Assembly (NCBI RefSeq): GCF_014762685.1
Contig: NZ_JABURM010000005.1
Span: 1,984,001 to 2,048,000 of the forward strand
Source of the DNA: Gracilimonas sp.
Lineage (GTDB): Bacteria > Bacteroidota > Rhodothermia > Balneolales > Balneolaceae
Direction of reading: 5' to 3'
Length of the DNA stretch: 64,000 nucleotides
The notes under the pieces are model-generated. The model was not told where the DNA came from, did no database searches, and worked only from the letters and a program-made list of their open reading frames with translations. The position numbers were made by a program, and so were the translations under genes. Positions 8,597 to 18,075 of the stretch are shown one piece after another. Each line of letters opens with the position of its first letter. Position 1 is the stretch's first letter.

Positions 8597-10618
8597 TTAC
8601 ATGGATGCCAGATCTCTCAGCGTTTGAGCCAAGGTACGGACTTTCTCCGATTGTGAAGAAGAACCGGCTTTAGCTTCAATCGTTCCGGCTAGTTCATTCA
8701 ACACATTCGTATTGCCATCCTCAGCATCACTGATACCTGCGCGCAAAGAAGCAAGGTCGGCATCACTTAATCCATCATTCCTGTCGAGCTGATCTACATA
8801 TGCTTTTGCCAGAGCAAAAGTGGTAGGCCATTCGAACATTGGCTGTCCCTGAGCATTCAAGTAATCCAGCTTGACAGTATTGGCTGCATCAATTTCATTT
8901 TGGGTGATATACGGGTTCGGCTCCAATTTAAAAATATCCATACCGCGGGCAATTTCTGAATTCACAATTACGCCATTGTACCAATACACCGACCAGCTTC
9001 CGCCACTCGCCATACGAGTTGAATCAACAGGGCCACGATCATGGTATGCAATCTCAACGGGATTGGCAGCATCAGTCCAGTCAAACACGGAAATTCCGCC
9101 CTGATACCAGGACTGAACCATAATTTCACGTCCCGGAACAGGAATCAAAGAACCATTATGCGCCACACAGTTTTCTTCGGTTGTCTGCGGGGCAGGCATT
9201 TTGTAATAACTCTCAAATTCCATCTTTTTATTCTCATTGATAGTAAACAAAGCATTCGCACCCCATTCGTAAGGATCGGTTTCGCGACACTTAGGCTGTC
9301 CGCCACCGCCCCACTCATCCGTAAACAACACCTTCTTTCCATCATTACTGAAAGTAGCAGAGTGCCAGTAGGAGAAGTTAGAATCAGCTACCGCATCAAC
9401 ACGTTTAGGATTTACAGGATCAGAGATGTCCAATAGCAATCCATAACCCTCGCAAGCACCGCCGGCAAGGCCTATTTCAGGGTATAAGGTAATATCGTGG
9501 CATTGGGTTGGCCCGCGCTGTTCTCCATCATCGTTACCGCCAAACATCTGGGCAATCATGTCCGGAAGTTGTTCCCTTAAAGCGGCACTGTCTGCTGCGG
9601 TAGGCTCTCCGGTATCATTTCCGCGTTGTTCCATTACGTTACCCATTAATTGAGATACGAACCGATCAGGAAGTATGCGGGGAGTGCCTCCAATTTCTAC
9701 CACAAATGCACCTTGCTCTTCAGCTTCACGAACGCGGGCTAAGTCAGCAGGAGCTAATCCGTGGGTTGGAGGGGCGGTTAGGTCTTCAAAAATACGCGGT
9801 GAATTCACAATAGCCGCTTCCTGCGGATTATCCAGGGGCACTTTTATGACCTCAATCCGGAATAAAGCAGAATTCGGGTCTTCTTCCGGCAAGGCGTTCA
9901 CACACCCCGGAAGCTCCTCTTCAGGACGTACAGGCGCAGATCCTGATACATATATATACACGTTTTCATCATCTTTCGGGTCTTTCAAAACAGAATGCGT
10001 GTGCGAACCGCGGCAAGTTTGAACATTAGATACATACTTTGGCTCTTCAACATTAGTGATGTCAAAAATTCGAATCCCTCGAAGACGTTCCTGACTTACT
10101 GCTGTTTGAACTCCCTCCGTTCCGCAATCAAGTCGGCCTCCAAATCCTTCACCGGATACGAACAGGAGATTTCCATAGACCGATACATCACTTTGTGAAG
10201 CCGGACATAAATAATCAACAACCAGCTCAGGAGCCTGTGGATTAGAAATATCCCAAACTATTACCCCGTTGTAGTTTCCTTGAAAAACATAATTATCCTT
10301 AAAGGCAAGGTCAGAGTTTGTTACCCCTACAAAATCCTCCGGAGGAGGTGTTTGGGAAATCATGGTTAAATTCCATGCAGCTTCTTCTGCATCAAACAAT
10401 CCGGCTTTCAATCCTACACGAGGATCCGGGCTTGGCGGGTTTACCGCCGTCATAGGTTTAGGTTCTATTTCAGGGGTGGTTGGGGCGGAAGAATTATCCA
10501 TCATAGAAGATGATGAACATCCGTAAGCACCAATTACCACCGCTAGAACCAGCATAAATATCACTTTGAATGAGCCCATCATTTTTGACGGACTGTTTAT
10601 AGTATCTGATTTTATCAT
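8597..10618 (-). CDS. LVIVD-repeat lipoprotein, probable beta-propeller
   Basis: 673 residues. An N-terminal hydrophobic segment ends in a lipobox-like AYGC with Cys34, so the protein is probably lipid-anchored. The body contains repeated VWDISNPQAPE-, IFDITNVEEPK-, LLDISDPVNPK- and VFDWTDAANPV-type segments. These are the hallmark of LVIVD repeats, which form a propeller. A C-terminal helical region (about 600-673) is Ala/Asp rich. The role of the family is not well defined; a surface binding or scaffold role is an inference. The DUF305 lipoprotein lies just upstream on the same strand (71 bases between them), so the two are probably co-expressed. Confidence 0.8.
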   Translation of the reverse strand: MIKSDTINSPSKMMGSFKVIFMLVLAVVIGAYGCSSSSMMDNSSAPTTPEIEPKPMTAVNPPSPDPRVGLKAGLFDAEEAAWNLTMISQTPPPEDFVGVTNSDLAFKDNYVFQGNYNGVIVWDISNPQAPELVVDYLCPASQSDVSVYGNLLFVSGEGFGGRLDCGTEGVQTAVSQERLRGIRIFDITNVEEPKYVSNVQTCRGSHTHSVLKDPKDDENVYIYVSGSAPVRPEEELPGCVNALPEEDPNSALFRIEVIKVPLDNPQEAAIVNSPRIFEDLTAPPTHGLAPADLARVREAEEQGAFVVEIGGTPRILPDRFVSQLMGNVMEQRGNDTGEPTAADSAALREQLPDMIAQMFGGNDDGEQRGPTQCHDITLYPEIGLAGGACEGYGLLLDISDPVNPKRVDAVADSNFSYWHSATFSNDGKKVLFTDEWGGGGQPKCRETDPYEWGANALFTINENKKMEFESYYKMPAPQTTEENCVAHNGSLIPVPGREIMVQSWYQGGISVFDWTDAANPVEIAYHDRGPVDSTRMASGGSWSVYWYNGVIVNSEIARGMDIFKLEPNPYITQNEIDAANTVKLDYLNAQGQPMFEWPTTFALAKAYVDQLDRNDGLSDADLASLRAGISDAEDGNTNVLNELAGTIEAKAGSSSQSEKVRTLAQTLRDLASM

Positions 10619-10689
10619 ACGATTTCTTAGTCTGTGTTTTTGTTAGCGAAAAATATTTATTCGAGAATAAATGAGTTTTGTTAGTAACT

Positions 10690-11412
10690 TTATTTGGAAG
10701 CTGTTATTTCATCCAGCATCAGCTGCATGCGGGCAATTTCAGTTTTTTGGTCAACCTGAATATCTGTAGCCAGCCTGAATGCCCCTTCATCTTGAGCGGC
10801 TCCATCCGTTTTAAAAAGCTTATCCACCATCGTTACCGCTCCTTTATGATGACCTATCATATACTTCAGAAAAAGCCGGTCAAAGTCTTCCCCTTTGGCT
10901 TCCGATAATTCTTTGAGCTGAGCCGGCGATAACATCCCCGCCATATTGGTATGATCCATTTTCATGTGATCATCCCCCAAACCGTGAATCATCAACTTAA
11001 GCCCTTCAATATGTACTTCCGGAACGGGTTGTCCCCGATCTTTCAGCCACGTTTGCATAGATTTAATTTCGTCTTTCTGAGCATTAATAATCCGTGCAGC
11101 CAAAGTTTGAATTTGTGGGCTTGCTCCATTTTCAGGGGCCAAACGTGACATGATCAGTGCCTGAGCATGATGAGCAATCATTCCGGTCATAAATTCGGTA
11201 TCCGCTTCGGTGAAGTTCATACGGGCACTATCCTGTCGAGCCCAATATAATTCTTCCAACTCCTCATCAGATCTTGCATTATCACCGGCAGCCGTTTGAC
11301 CGGAAACCGATTCCGAAGATTTGCAAGCAGACAGCCCCGAAACTAAAACTATTATGCACGTAATTTTAAAAACAGACGATAACCAATTACTTCCGAAATT
11401 TACTGTATCCAT
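10690..11412 (-). CDS. DUF305 domain lipoprotein
   Basis: 240 residues. The N-terminus ends in lipobox LSAC with Cys30. Two copies of the DUF305 signature are visible: FMTGMIAHHAQAL and YMIGHHKGAV, in a four-helix ferritin-like arrangement with paired His residues. Such proteins are thought to bind metals (some relatives are copper-linked), but the function here is not known. The pairing with the LVIVD lipoprotein downstream suggests a shared envelope role. Confidence 0.85.
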   Translation of the reverse strand: MDTVNFGSNWLSSVFKITCIIVLVSGLSACKSSESVSGQTAAGDNARSDEELEELYWARQDSARMNFTEADTEFMTGMIAHHAQALIMSRLAPENGASPQIQTLAARIINAQKDEIKSMQTWLKDRGQPVPEVHIEGLKLMIHGLGDDHMKMDHTNMAGMLSPAQLKELSEAKGEDFDRLFLKYMIGHHKGAVTMVDKLFKTDGAAQDEGAFRLATDIQVDQKTEIARMQLMLDEITASK

Positions 11413-11597
11413 AACTTTTTATTATTTGTAGAGTCTCTCCTTTTAAAAAAGGCAGCCTTATAATAAGATCATTAAAAGTGAAATACCATTCTCAAATTTA
11501 ACGGAGAAATCTATAAAAAATTGACTGCCAATTTTAGCGAAGCCTACAAGGGTACCAAAACATTCGGATATTGCCTCTTATGGAAAGCTTAAAAATA

Positions 11598-13394
11598 TTA
11601 TTGGGTTGTTTTTAACCAACCTGACCTTCTCTCCCTTACTTTTCTGTTGATCTTTTCAGCCAACTCCGTTTTGTAACTTTTATCCTCTTCCAAAGTAACG
11701 GTTGCTGTTTTTCTTTCGCCCCACCGCTTATAAACAATTTCAATTTCATCTCCCGGTTCATAATCCGCCAAAACTTTATTCATATCATACACCCCGTTTA
11801 AAGATGTCCCCGCTACGGAAATAATTTCATCCGTCCCGCTAATTCCGGCTTCATAAATTGGAGAACCTTTTATGGCATTTGATCTCAAAATTCCAACTCC
11901 ATCCTCAATCCTGATGTTGGTTCCCAAGCTTGCTTTGCCGGGATTGGCTTTTCCGAAATTCACTCCAACACTTGCCATCAGCGACTCATAATCCGGCATT
12001 TGGCTGTCATAAATGTATTTTGTGAAAAAGTTTGAAGAAAATTCATCGCCTGCATATTCAGCAAGTGCGGCTTGAATATCACGGACGGTATAGGGGATTT
12101 CGGGCTTACCAAAATTTTGCCAGACAAGCTTCATGAAATCATCCAGGTTTTTGCCATCATCCATATTTCGAAGAGAAAGGTCGAGGGCTAAGCCCAACAC
12201 ACTGCCGTAAGTGTAATAGGAAATAAAAGTGTTTTCACGGTTTACGGGATCAACAGAACGGGCGGCATCGACAAATGGAGCCTGATAGCTCATTTCAATC
12301 GGATTAAAAAATTGACGCCCGGGATGGTTAAATACATAATTGATTCCCCCGGCTAACCCTTCCACATATTCTTTCTCGGTTTGAATGCCTGCCCGGGCTA
12401 AAATCAGACCGGTATAATAGCTGGTGAAGCCTTCAGCAAACCATAGCTCCCCGCTCATATTGGCTTCCTCAAAATTGAAGGGCTCCAGGCTGGCCGGGCG
12501 GATACGCTCCACATTCCAGGTATGCACAAACTCATGCGAAATGGTTCCAATACTGGTTTCACCTAATGGCTCGTCCAGTGGTTTCGAATTCGTAACGATG
12601 GTTGAGTTTCGATGTTCCATCCCATCTCCGCTGGCATTGGGCATAAAACAGTTTAGGAATACGTATTCGCCATAATCCAACTTGGGTAGTTCCCCAAAAA
12701 CATTCACCTGTGCATTTACAATAGCCAACACTTTTCCAAAGTACTCATCTACTTCTTCATCAGTCGCCGGTTTATGGAGCGCCATTTTAATGAGCTGTCC
12801 GTCAATGGCTTCCTGCCGCTCATGGAAATCAGCGATTTCTACAGGACTGTCTAAAAAGTAGTACAGATCAGGAGCATAATAAGTTGTTCCCTCCAGCGGC
12901 TTGAGCTGTGTGGCGACTTTCCAGTTCAGGTCTTCGCGTACATTAAAAGTGATCTCAATCGGACGATGACCGTAATTTCGGGCCCAGGCAAAAGTGGCCG
13001 GCATATTGAGATGGGCATGGGTTTCATCCACCTGTGAATAAGTCCCATCTCCGCGATTGGCAAACAAGGTGTACTCAAATTTCACGGTTCCGTCATGTCC
13101 GCTGATGTTCCACTGGTGTGGATTCGGACGGGTAACCTCCAACTCATTCCCCTGACTATCGGTCGCTTTCACCCCATATACATTCTTGGCAAATTCATGC
13201 AGGGCATATCTGCCGGGAGAAGTCCGGCTCATTCGAACTTCAAGTACCTTATCATCCAAATTGGTGTAAGTCACCGATATTTCAGCTTCGTGATGAACGG
13301 CGTTTTCGAAAGAGATTTCGTAGGTAGTTGTAGTCTGCGCAGAAAGTGATAAAGTGAGGAGTGATAGAGTGAATGTTATTAGGACTTGTCTCAT
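11598..13394 (-). CDS. M61-family glycyl aminopeptidase with PDZ domain
   Basis: 598 residues with an N-terminal signal peptide ending LSLSAQ at about 20. An N-terminal beta domain is followed by the catalytic domain: HEFVH at 287-291, with the third zinc ligand and general region in LWFAEGFTSYY (Glu321). A PDZ domain follows at about 480-560 (GVGILRSNAIKGSPIYEAG). The C-terminus is basic. The family removes N-terminal Gly or Ala from peptides and is exported. The gene is the last on this strand after the tyrosine-degradation pair, but a heptad palindrome at 13448-13531 separates them. Confidence 0.88.
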   Translation of the reverse strand: MRQVLITFTLSLLTLSLSAQTTTTYEISFENAVHHEAEISVTYTNLDDKVLEVRMSRTSPGRYALHEFAKNVYGVKATDSQGNELEVTRPNPHQWNISGHDGTVKFEYTLFANRGDGTYSQVDETHAHLNMPATFAWARNYGHRPIEITFNVREDLNWKVATQLKPLEGTTYYAPDLYYFLDSPVEIADFHERQEAIDGQLIKMALHKPATDEEVDEYFGKVLAIVNAQVNVFGELPKLDYGEYVFLNCFMPNASGDGMEHRNSTIVTNSKPLDEPLGETSIGTISHEFVHTWNVERIRPASLEPFNFEEANMSGELWFAEGFTSYYTGLILARAGIQTEKEYVEGLAGGINYVFNHPGRQFFNPIEMSYQAPFVDAARSVDPVNRENTFISYYTYGSVLGLALDLSLRNMDDGKNLDDFMKLVWQNFGKPEIPYTVRDIQAALAEYAGDEFSSNFFTKYIYDSQMPDYESLMASVGVNFGKANPGKASLGTNIRIEDGVGILRSNAIKGSPIYEAGISGTDEIISVAGTSLNGVYDMNKVLADYEPGDEIEIVYKRWGERKTATVTLEEDKSYKTELAEKINRKVRERRSGWLKTTQ

Positions 13395-13447
13395 GACGAA
13401 ATTTTGAGATTAGAATTGAATGGCGGGAATATGGAGAGGAATGAAAT

Positions 13448-13531
13448 AAGGTTCAAGATTTTAGGTATAAGGCGCAAGTTTAAATGGAAGCCAAACTTGC
13501 GCCTTGAGCCTTGCTTCTTACACCTAATCTT
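13448..13531. repeat. Heptad-repeat palindrome after hmgA
   Basis: A 13-bp perfect stem AAGGCGCAAGTTT (13469-13481) / AAACTTGCGCCTT (13493-13505), with an outer AAGATTTTAGGT / ACACCTAATCTT match reaching into the hmgA stop codon. The right arm reads as heptamers TTGCGCC, TTGAGCC, TTGCTTC, TTACACC. It could act as a terminator or RNA-processing hairpin. Confidence 0.7.
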
Positions 13532-14678
13532 CCAGCCATGAATAAGGATAACTCGGATCATCCAACCGCATGGCTTCTTCGGTGACGTACATGGGGTGGA
13601 AGGTATCGATCATGACCGCATATTCATCGGTTTCTTCTGCTCCAATGCTGGCTTCGGCTTTGCCGGGTTGCGGTCCGTGGGGGATGCCGCCGGGGTGCAG
13701 GGTGATATCGGCATAATCAATTCCCTCACGACTCATAAAATCCCCTTCCACATAATAGATCATCTCATCGGAATCTACGTTGGAGTGGTTGTACGGCGCC
13801 GGGATGGATTCGGGGTGATAATCGAATTTACGCGGACAGAAACTGCACACCACATAATTATGTCCCCGGAAAGTTTGATGTACCGGCGGCGGCTGATGGA
13901 TGCGGCCGGTGATCGGTTCAAAATCTCTGATGTTGAAAATCCATGGATAAAGGTACCCATCCCATCCGACTACATCACAAGGATGGTGATCAAAACTATA
14001 ATGATGGAACCGCCCTCCTTTTTTAATGCGTACTTCGAATTCACCTTCTTCCGGGAAAAACAGTTGTTCGGAAGGCAACCTGAAATCCCTTTCACAAAAC
14101 GGCGAATTCTCCATGAACTGACCCATGTCGGATAAATACCGTTTGGGGAAGTCGATGGGGCCGGTGGATTCGGCCAGCAAAAAGCGGTTCTCATCCGTCT
14201 CAAAATTCATTTGATAAGTGGTGCCCCGGGGCAGGAATATATAATCACCCCAGCCAAAATCCAGTCGCCCGAACACGGATTGAATATGTCCTTCACCTTC
14301 GTGAATAAAGATCAATTCGTCATGTTCGCCGTTTCTGTAGAAATAATCCATGTTATCGGTTGGCCGGGCCACACCAATTTGGATGTCATTATTGAACATT
14401 AGCACTTTGCGCCCCGTGACGGGATCGCCTCCGGCCGGAACGTCCTTGGTTTTCAACAGCCGGTGTCGCAACATTTTTTCATCCGCTTTTTTGAGGGAAA
14501 TTTCTGCTCCCTCTTCTACCTTCACAACGCGCGTTGGCATATGATGGTGATAAAGCAGCGAACTGTTGCCATGAAACCCCTCCGCTCCGAATAGCTCTTC
14601 GGTATATAATTCTCCATCTTCACGACGAAATACGGTATGACGTTTATGCGGGATCTTCCCTAATGCGTGGTAATACAT
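13524..14678 (-). CDS. hmgA: Homogentisate 1,2-dioxygenase
   Basis: 384 residues, of the shorter bacterial type. It opens the ring of homogentisate to maleylacetoacetate in tyrosine catabolism. The cupin fold is evident: FIHEGEGHIQSVFG and DYIFLPRGTTYQMNF in the first half. PAPYNHSNVDSDEMIYY supplies the His and acidic iron ligands near 275-290, and TLHPGGIPHGPQPG supplies the second His. It lies 73 bases downstream of hppD on the same strand, so the two consecutive enzymes of the pathway form an operon. Maleylacetoacetate isomerase and fumarylacetoacetase are not in this window. Confidence 0.93.
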   Translation of the reverse strand: MYYHALGKIPHKRHTVFRREDGELYTEELFGAEGFHGNSSLLYHHHMPTRVVKVEEGAEISLKKADEKMLRHRLLKTKDVPAGGDPVTGRKVLMFNNDIQIGVARPTDNMDYFYRNGEHDELIFIHEGEGHIQSVFGRLDFGWGDYIFLPRGTTYQMNFETDENRFLLAESTGPIDFPKRYLSDMGQFMENSPFCERDFRLPSEQLFFPEEGEFEVRIKKGGRFHHYSFDHHPCDVVGWDGYLYPWIFNIRDFEPITGRIHQPPPVHQTFRGHNYVVCSFCPRKFDYHPESIPAPYNHSNVDSDEMIYYVEGDFMSREGIDYADITLHPGGIPHGPQPGKAEASIGAEETDEYAVMIDTFHPMYVTEEAMRLDDPSYPYSWLED

Positions 14679-14699
14679 GGCTACATTTTTGATTTATGA

Positions 14700-14738
14700 T
14701 TGATGAATGTTTATTGCTCTCAATTCAACATTCATCAA
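14700..14738. repeat. Inverted repeat between hppD and hmgA
   Basis: TTGATGAATGT (14700-14710) and ACATTCATCAA (14728-14738) form an 11-bp perfect stem with a 17-base loop in the 73-base gap between the two genes. It is a possible RNA-processing or attenuating hairpin. Confidence 0.5.
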
Positions 14739-14751
14739 CTCCAATTTATAA

Positions 14752-15888
14752 TTACAAATTACCTCTAAGATCTTGTTCGCGCTCGATGGCTTCAAACAGG
14801 GCTTTGAAATTTCCTTTACCGAAACCACGGGCGCCTTTGCGCTGAATAATCTCAAAAAACAGGGTCGGCCGGTCAACTACAGGCTTTGTGAAAATCTGCA
14901 ATAAATAGCCTTCATCGTCGCGATCCACCAAAATTCCGAGTTCTTCTAATTTATCAATAGGTTCATCGATTTTGCCTACCCGGCCTTCCAGTTCTTCATA
15001 ATACACCGTTGGCACTTTCAGGAAATCAACGCCCCGGTCCCGGAGTTTGGTTACCGTATCAATGATATCCCCGGTTAACAGCGCTACATGCTGTACGCCC
15101 GGGCCTTCAAAGAAATCGAGGTATTCTTCGATCTGGGATTTCTTCTTGCCTTCAGCGGGTTCGTTGATCGGGAACTTGATCATTCCGCGGCCGCCGGCCA
15201 TCACCCGGCTCATCAGGGCCGAATATTCGGTGGAAATATCTTTGTCGTCAAAGATGATGTATTGGGTGAAACCGAGGACATCCCGGTAGAAATCCACCCA
15301 ATCGTTCATCCTGCCCAATTCCACATTGCCCACACAATGATCCACAAACTCAACGCCCACCGGCTCAGATTTTACCAAACTTTCTTTCGGCTGAAATCCC
15401 GGCATAAACACCCCATCGTACTCAGAGCGATCGATAAAGGAATGAATGACATCTCCGTAGGTTTTGATAGCTGCCTTGCGGATGGTACCGTGCTCATCCT
15501 TTAAATCATGAGGTTCAAGAACAGACTCGGCTCCCCTTTTCACCGATTCATGATAGGCCCGGTCTACATCTTCCACGTGCATGGCAATATCTTTTACACC
15601 ATCTCCATGCTTATGTACAAATTTGGCTATGGGGGAATCACTGTTCAGCGGTGCGGAAAGCACAAAACGGATATTTCCCTGTTCCAGGTAATAAGAAGCC
15701 CGGTCGCGCACTCCTGTTTCCAATCCGGAATAGGCCTTCATCTGAAAACCGAAGGTCGTCATATAGAAATGAGCCGCTTGCTTGGCGTTACTCACATAGT
15801 GCTCCACATAATCCACATCCTGCAAGCCAAGATGATCATCAAATTTTTCTTCTACGGGTCGCTCGAGGGTGTTTTCTAATTCAGCCAT
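14752..15888 (-). CDS. hppD: 4-hydroxyphenylpyruvate dioxygenase
   Basis: 378 residues from the MAELEN start; an ATG three codons upstream is the only alternative. It converts 4-hydroxyphenylpyruvate to homogentisate. There are two VOC domains. The iron ligands are visible: His in FVDHCVGNV (about 190), His in GVQHVALLTGDI (about 265), and Glu in LFFEIIQRKG (about 345). The C-terminal helix has GFGKGNFKALFEAIE, diagnostic of HPPD. It is first in the hppD-hmgA operon. A perfect AAGCGCTT palindrome lies upstream at 15944-15951. Confidence 0.95.
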   Translation of the reverse strand: MAELENTLERPVEEKFDDHLGLQDVDYVEHYVSNAKQAAHFYMTTFGFQMKAYSGLETGVRDRASYYLEQGNIRFVLSAPLNSDSPIAKFVHKHGDGVKDIAMHVEDVDRAYHESVKRGAESVLEPHDLKDEHGTIRKAAIKTYGDVIHSFIDRSEYDGVFMPGFQPKESLVKSEPVGVEFVDHCVGNVELGRMNDWVDFYRDVLGFTQYIIFDDKDISTEYSALMSRVMAGGRGMIKFPINEPAEGKKKSQIEEYLDFFEGPGVQHVALLTGDIIDTVTKLRDRGVDFLKVPTVYYEELEGRVGKIDEPIDKLEELGILVDRDDEGYLLQIFTKPVVDRPTLFFEIIQRKGARGFGKGNFKALFEAIEREQDLRGNL

Positions 15889-15940
15889 TATGCACACTTT
15901 TTTATTAGCTTTTTCTTTTCACTCTTGAAAATACAAAATA

Positions 15941-15954
15941 AAAAAGCGCTTCCA
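15941..15954. promoter_or_regulatory. Putative operator AAGCGCTT upstream of hppD
   Basis: The 8-bp perfect palindrome AAGCGCTT at 15944-15951 lies 56 bases before the hppD start. The same AAAAGCGCTTCCA string occurs upstream of paaA (29754-29766). The shape is LacI-like; no regulator is identified. Confidence 0.45.
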
Positions 15955-16241
15955 TAGAGTAAACCCCGGTATCCCAACACATTTCAAAAAATACAGCCGA
16001 CAGCGCATTTGAGTTTTTCCCCGGAACCGGAGATGGGGTTGATCGTTTGTGGGATTTTACGGGGGGCTATTTGTTTGGCAAAGTGGCTATCCCTTTGCTG
16101 CTCACTCGGGCTGGGTGGTCCGGCGGGGCATTCCTAACGGGGGCGTTGGGAACGAAGGTAAGTTTAAATTCATTAGGAAATTTAACGATTAACTTATATG
16201 TTAATTATTGAAGTTATCAACATTATTGTTAACTTACCCAC
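15955..16241. other. Intergenic boundary between the tyrosine operon and the accessory region
   Basis: It holds the REP-like element family B copy 2 (16122-16155) and an AT-rich stretch just before 16242. No gene is seen. Confidence 0.55.
16122..16155. repeat. REP-like hairpin, family B copy 2
   Basis: GGCGGGGCATTCCTAAC then GGGGGCGTTGGGAACGA, a decayed relative of 7044-7068 with the same arm sequences. Confidence 0.5.
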
Positions 16242-16796
16242 ATGAGTGAAAAGGGTCTGAAATTTACAAATAACGGATTATTGCCACCGGGAGACTATGA
16301 GTTAACCTTCAGGCAATTACGCAAATCAATATTAGTTTCAGGCCCAGCGAAACCGGAAATTCCAAATTGGGATAAATCATGGAGATCTTGGTTAGTTAAC
16401 CAAGCTGAAATGTTAGTCAAACAATTATGGCAAATTGGTATTACTGACATTTATTTAGATGGTTCATTTGTAGAAGCAAAACCCCGACCCAATGATATTG
16501 ACGGGTATTTTGAATGTGATTTGTCAGAATTTGCCAGTGGCCATATTCAAAGACAGCTAAACCTTATAGATCCCCATAAGATATGGACGTGGAACTCAAA
16601 AGACCGTAAAAGCTATAGTGGATTTACTAAAAAACAATTACCCATGTGGCATAAGTACCGGATAGAACTATATCCTCACTTTGGACAACCCAGCGGTATA
16701 ACTGACAAACATGGTAACCAGCAAGTATTTCCGGCAGCTTTCAGGAAACACCGGGCTTCCGGCAAACAAAAAGGTATCATAAAAGTAATACAATAA
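16242..16796 (+). CDS. Nucleotidyltransferase-like protein (DUF6932-type), possible toxin
   Basis: 184 residues. DGSFVEAKPRPNDIDGYFE (73-91) matches the polymerase-beta nucleotidyltransferase signature GS-F...P-x-D-x-D, with Asp85 and Asp87 as candidate metal ligands. The surrounding layout resembles the DUF6932 family, which is often annotated near HTH genes. No signal peptide. The XRE-type gene begins 67 bases downstream on the same strand, so a toxin-antitoxin or regulatory pair is plausible. Base composition is more AT-rich than the tyrosine operon to the left. Confidence 0.6.
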   Translation: MSEKGLKFTNNGLLPPGDYELTFRQLRKSILVSGPAKPEIPNWDKSWRSWLVNQAEMLVKQLWQIGITDIYLDGSFVEAKPRPNDIDGYFECDLSEFASGHIQRQLNLIDPHKIWTWNSKDRKSYSGFTKKQLPMWHKYRIELYPHFGQPSGITDKHGNQQVFPAAFRKHRASGKQKGIIKVIQ

Positions 16797-16863
16797 TGTT
16801 AATCAGATATTAAGAGTTAATTAATCACTCAGGGCAGGGTCAGCCCTAAAAAACGGACATCTT

Positions 16864-17328
16864 ATGATTAGAACAGATAAAGAATACAAAAAAGCGATTG
16901 AGAAGTTAGAAGAAGAGGAAAAGATCCTGAATGTCCAGCGGGAGCACTTTATAGAACTGGGGCATACGGGCGAGGAATTGGACCGGCTTATGCAACCTCT
17001 TATATCTTTTCATGAACAGCTTAAGGAAGAGGTGGAAACCTATGAGCAAATGAAACGTGGGAATTTGGGTGTGCTGATGGATTTTAACAACATCGGGCGC
17101 TGGTTGATTGGCATTCGGATTGCGGCAGGACTATCACAAAAGGAATTCGCAAAAAAAACAGGTGTTTCCGAAGCCCAGGTTTCCCGGGATGAAAATAATG
17201 AATATCACGGTATCACAGTAGAGAAAGCCCAGCGACTTCTGGAGCTGTTAGGGGTGCGGTTTAAAGCTGAAATTGAAGAACCTCCTTCGTTTTTAAATCA
17301 GAAAAATGATGATTTTGCATACGCGTGA
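16864..17328 (+). CDS. XRE-family HTH protein with N-terminal coiled coil
   Basis: 154 residues. The first 75 residues are charged and likely coiled coil (KKAIEKLEEEEKIL onward). An HTH of the Cro/C1 type covers about 80-140: IGIRIAAGLSQKEFAKKTG then SEAQVSRDENNEYHGITVEKAQRLLELLG. This is the expected antitoxin or repressor partner of the nucleotidyltransferase-like gene. The coiled coil may serve dimerisation or toxin binding (inference). Confidence 0.7.
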   Translation: MIRTDKEYKKAIEKLEEEEKILNVQREHFIELGHTGEELDRLMQPLISFHEQLKEEVETYEQMKRGNLGVLMDFNNIGRWLIGIRIAAGLSQKEFAKKTGVSEAQVSRDENNEYHGITVEKAQRLLELLGVRFKAEIEEPPSFLNQKNDDFAYA

Positions 17329-17488
17329 ATTTCATCTCGCCCGGCCAGGGGGAGCGGGCAAGTCCGTTGGGATTTAGAATTAGGCTTGGGATGCCAAACC
17401 GGACGCAGCCCGGGGGCTACGAAACCACCCCTCCTGGAAACCGGTGGGCGTTGGTAGTTGCCAGAGGTTGAGCTAATGGGCGTATGAA

Positions 17489-17543
17489 TTTAGTTTGAGG
17501 CAGGGCCTCTGTGGGCATTACGGAGCGGAGCGCTGTGACGAGG
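17489..17543. repeat. REP-like double hairpin, family A copy 2
   Basis: Same order as 2051-2107: TTAGTTTGAGGCAGGGCCTC, then CGGAGCGGAGCGCTGTGACGAGG. It ends 14 bases before the ECF-like promoter at 17557. A weaker copy is at 18076-18122. Confidence 0.6.
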
Positions 17544-17556
17544 ACAAATTTTTTTT

Positions 17557-17585
17557 GTAAGGAATGGCTCTGAAACTGCTCTTAC
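17557..17585 (+). promoter_or_regulatory. ECF-type promoter, site 2
   Basis: GTAAGGA (17557-17563), 15 bases, CTCTTAC (17579-17585), preceded by eight T. It ends 30 bases before the HU-like gene at 17615. Confidence 0.7.
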
Positions 17586-17614
17586 CAGATACACCTTAAC
17601 AAAAAACCAAAGCT

Positions 17615-18001
17615 ATGTCAGAACCTATTCTTGTTATAGAACTTGTCAACAATAAAAAAGGTGAAACAAGCCACGACCAGCCTACTTATTTGGAAAACAG
17701 GGAATTTCACCATCTGGAGATCAATGAAGTCGCAGAAATTTTTTCAAGAAGCTTGCCCATTAGTTTTGAGAAGGCACATAAAATTTTAACGACTCTCAGG
17801 GAATACCTTCTAACTACACTTACATTGGAAGAAGGTTTGGAGGTTGAGGGCATCGGTTTCTTTCAATTGATTGCCGTTCCAAAAACAGAAGAGGATAAAG
17901 AAAAATTATATAAAGGAGAGACGGATGGGGTGCAAATAGAGATACTATTTCGCCCATACCAAAACTTTGAAAAGAAATTAAGTTTTTTGAGTGAGAACTA
18001 A
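17615..18001 (+). CDS. HU-like DNA-binding family protein
   Basis: 128 residues. The first 30 residues are polar. The body reads as the HU-related fold used in Bacteroidota: helices FEKAHKILTTLREYLLTTL, then the strand turn LEEGLEVEGIGFFQLIAVPKTEE and a C-terminal strand VQIEILFRPYQNFEKKL. These match the GxVxLxGFGTF-like and IxFRPGKxLK-like positions of HU-related proteins. A histone-like or nucleoid role is likely. It shares the ECF-like promoter with the other HU-like gene at 25511-25900. Confidence 0.65.
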   Translation: MSEPILVIELVNNKKGETSHDQPTYLENREFHHLEINEVAEIFSRSLPISFEKAHKILTTLREYLLTTLTLEEGLEVEGIGFFQLIAVPKTEEDKEKLYKGETDGVQIEILFRPYQNFEKKLSFLSEN

Positions 18002-18075
18002 GCAGCCGTCTTGCCAGATTGAAACCATCGGCAGGGCTCTGTTGGTTGCTGAAGGTTGGTCAAGATGGTTGATAT

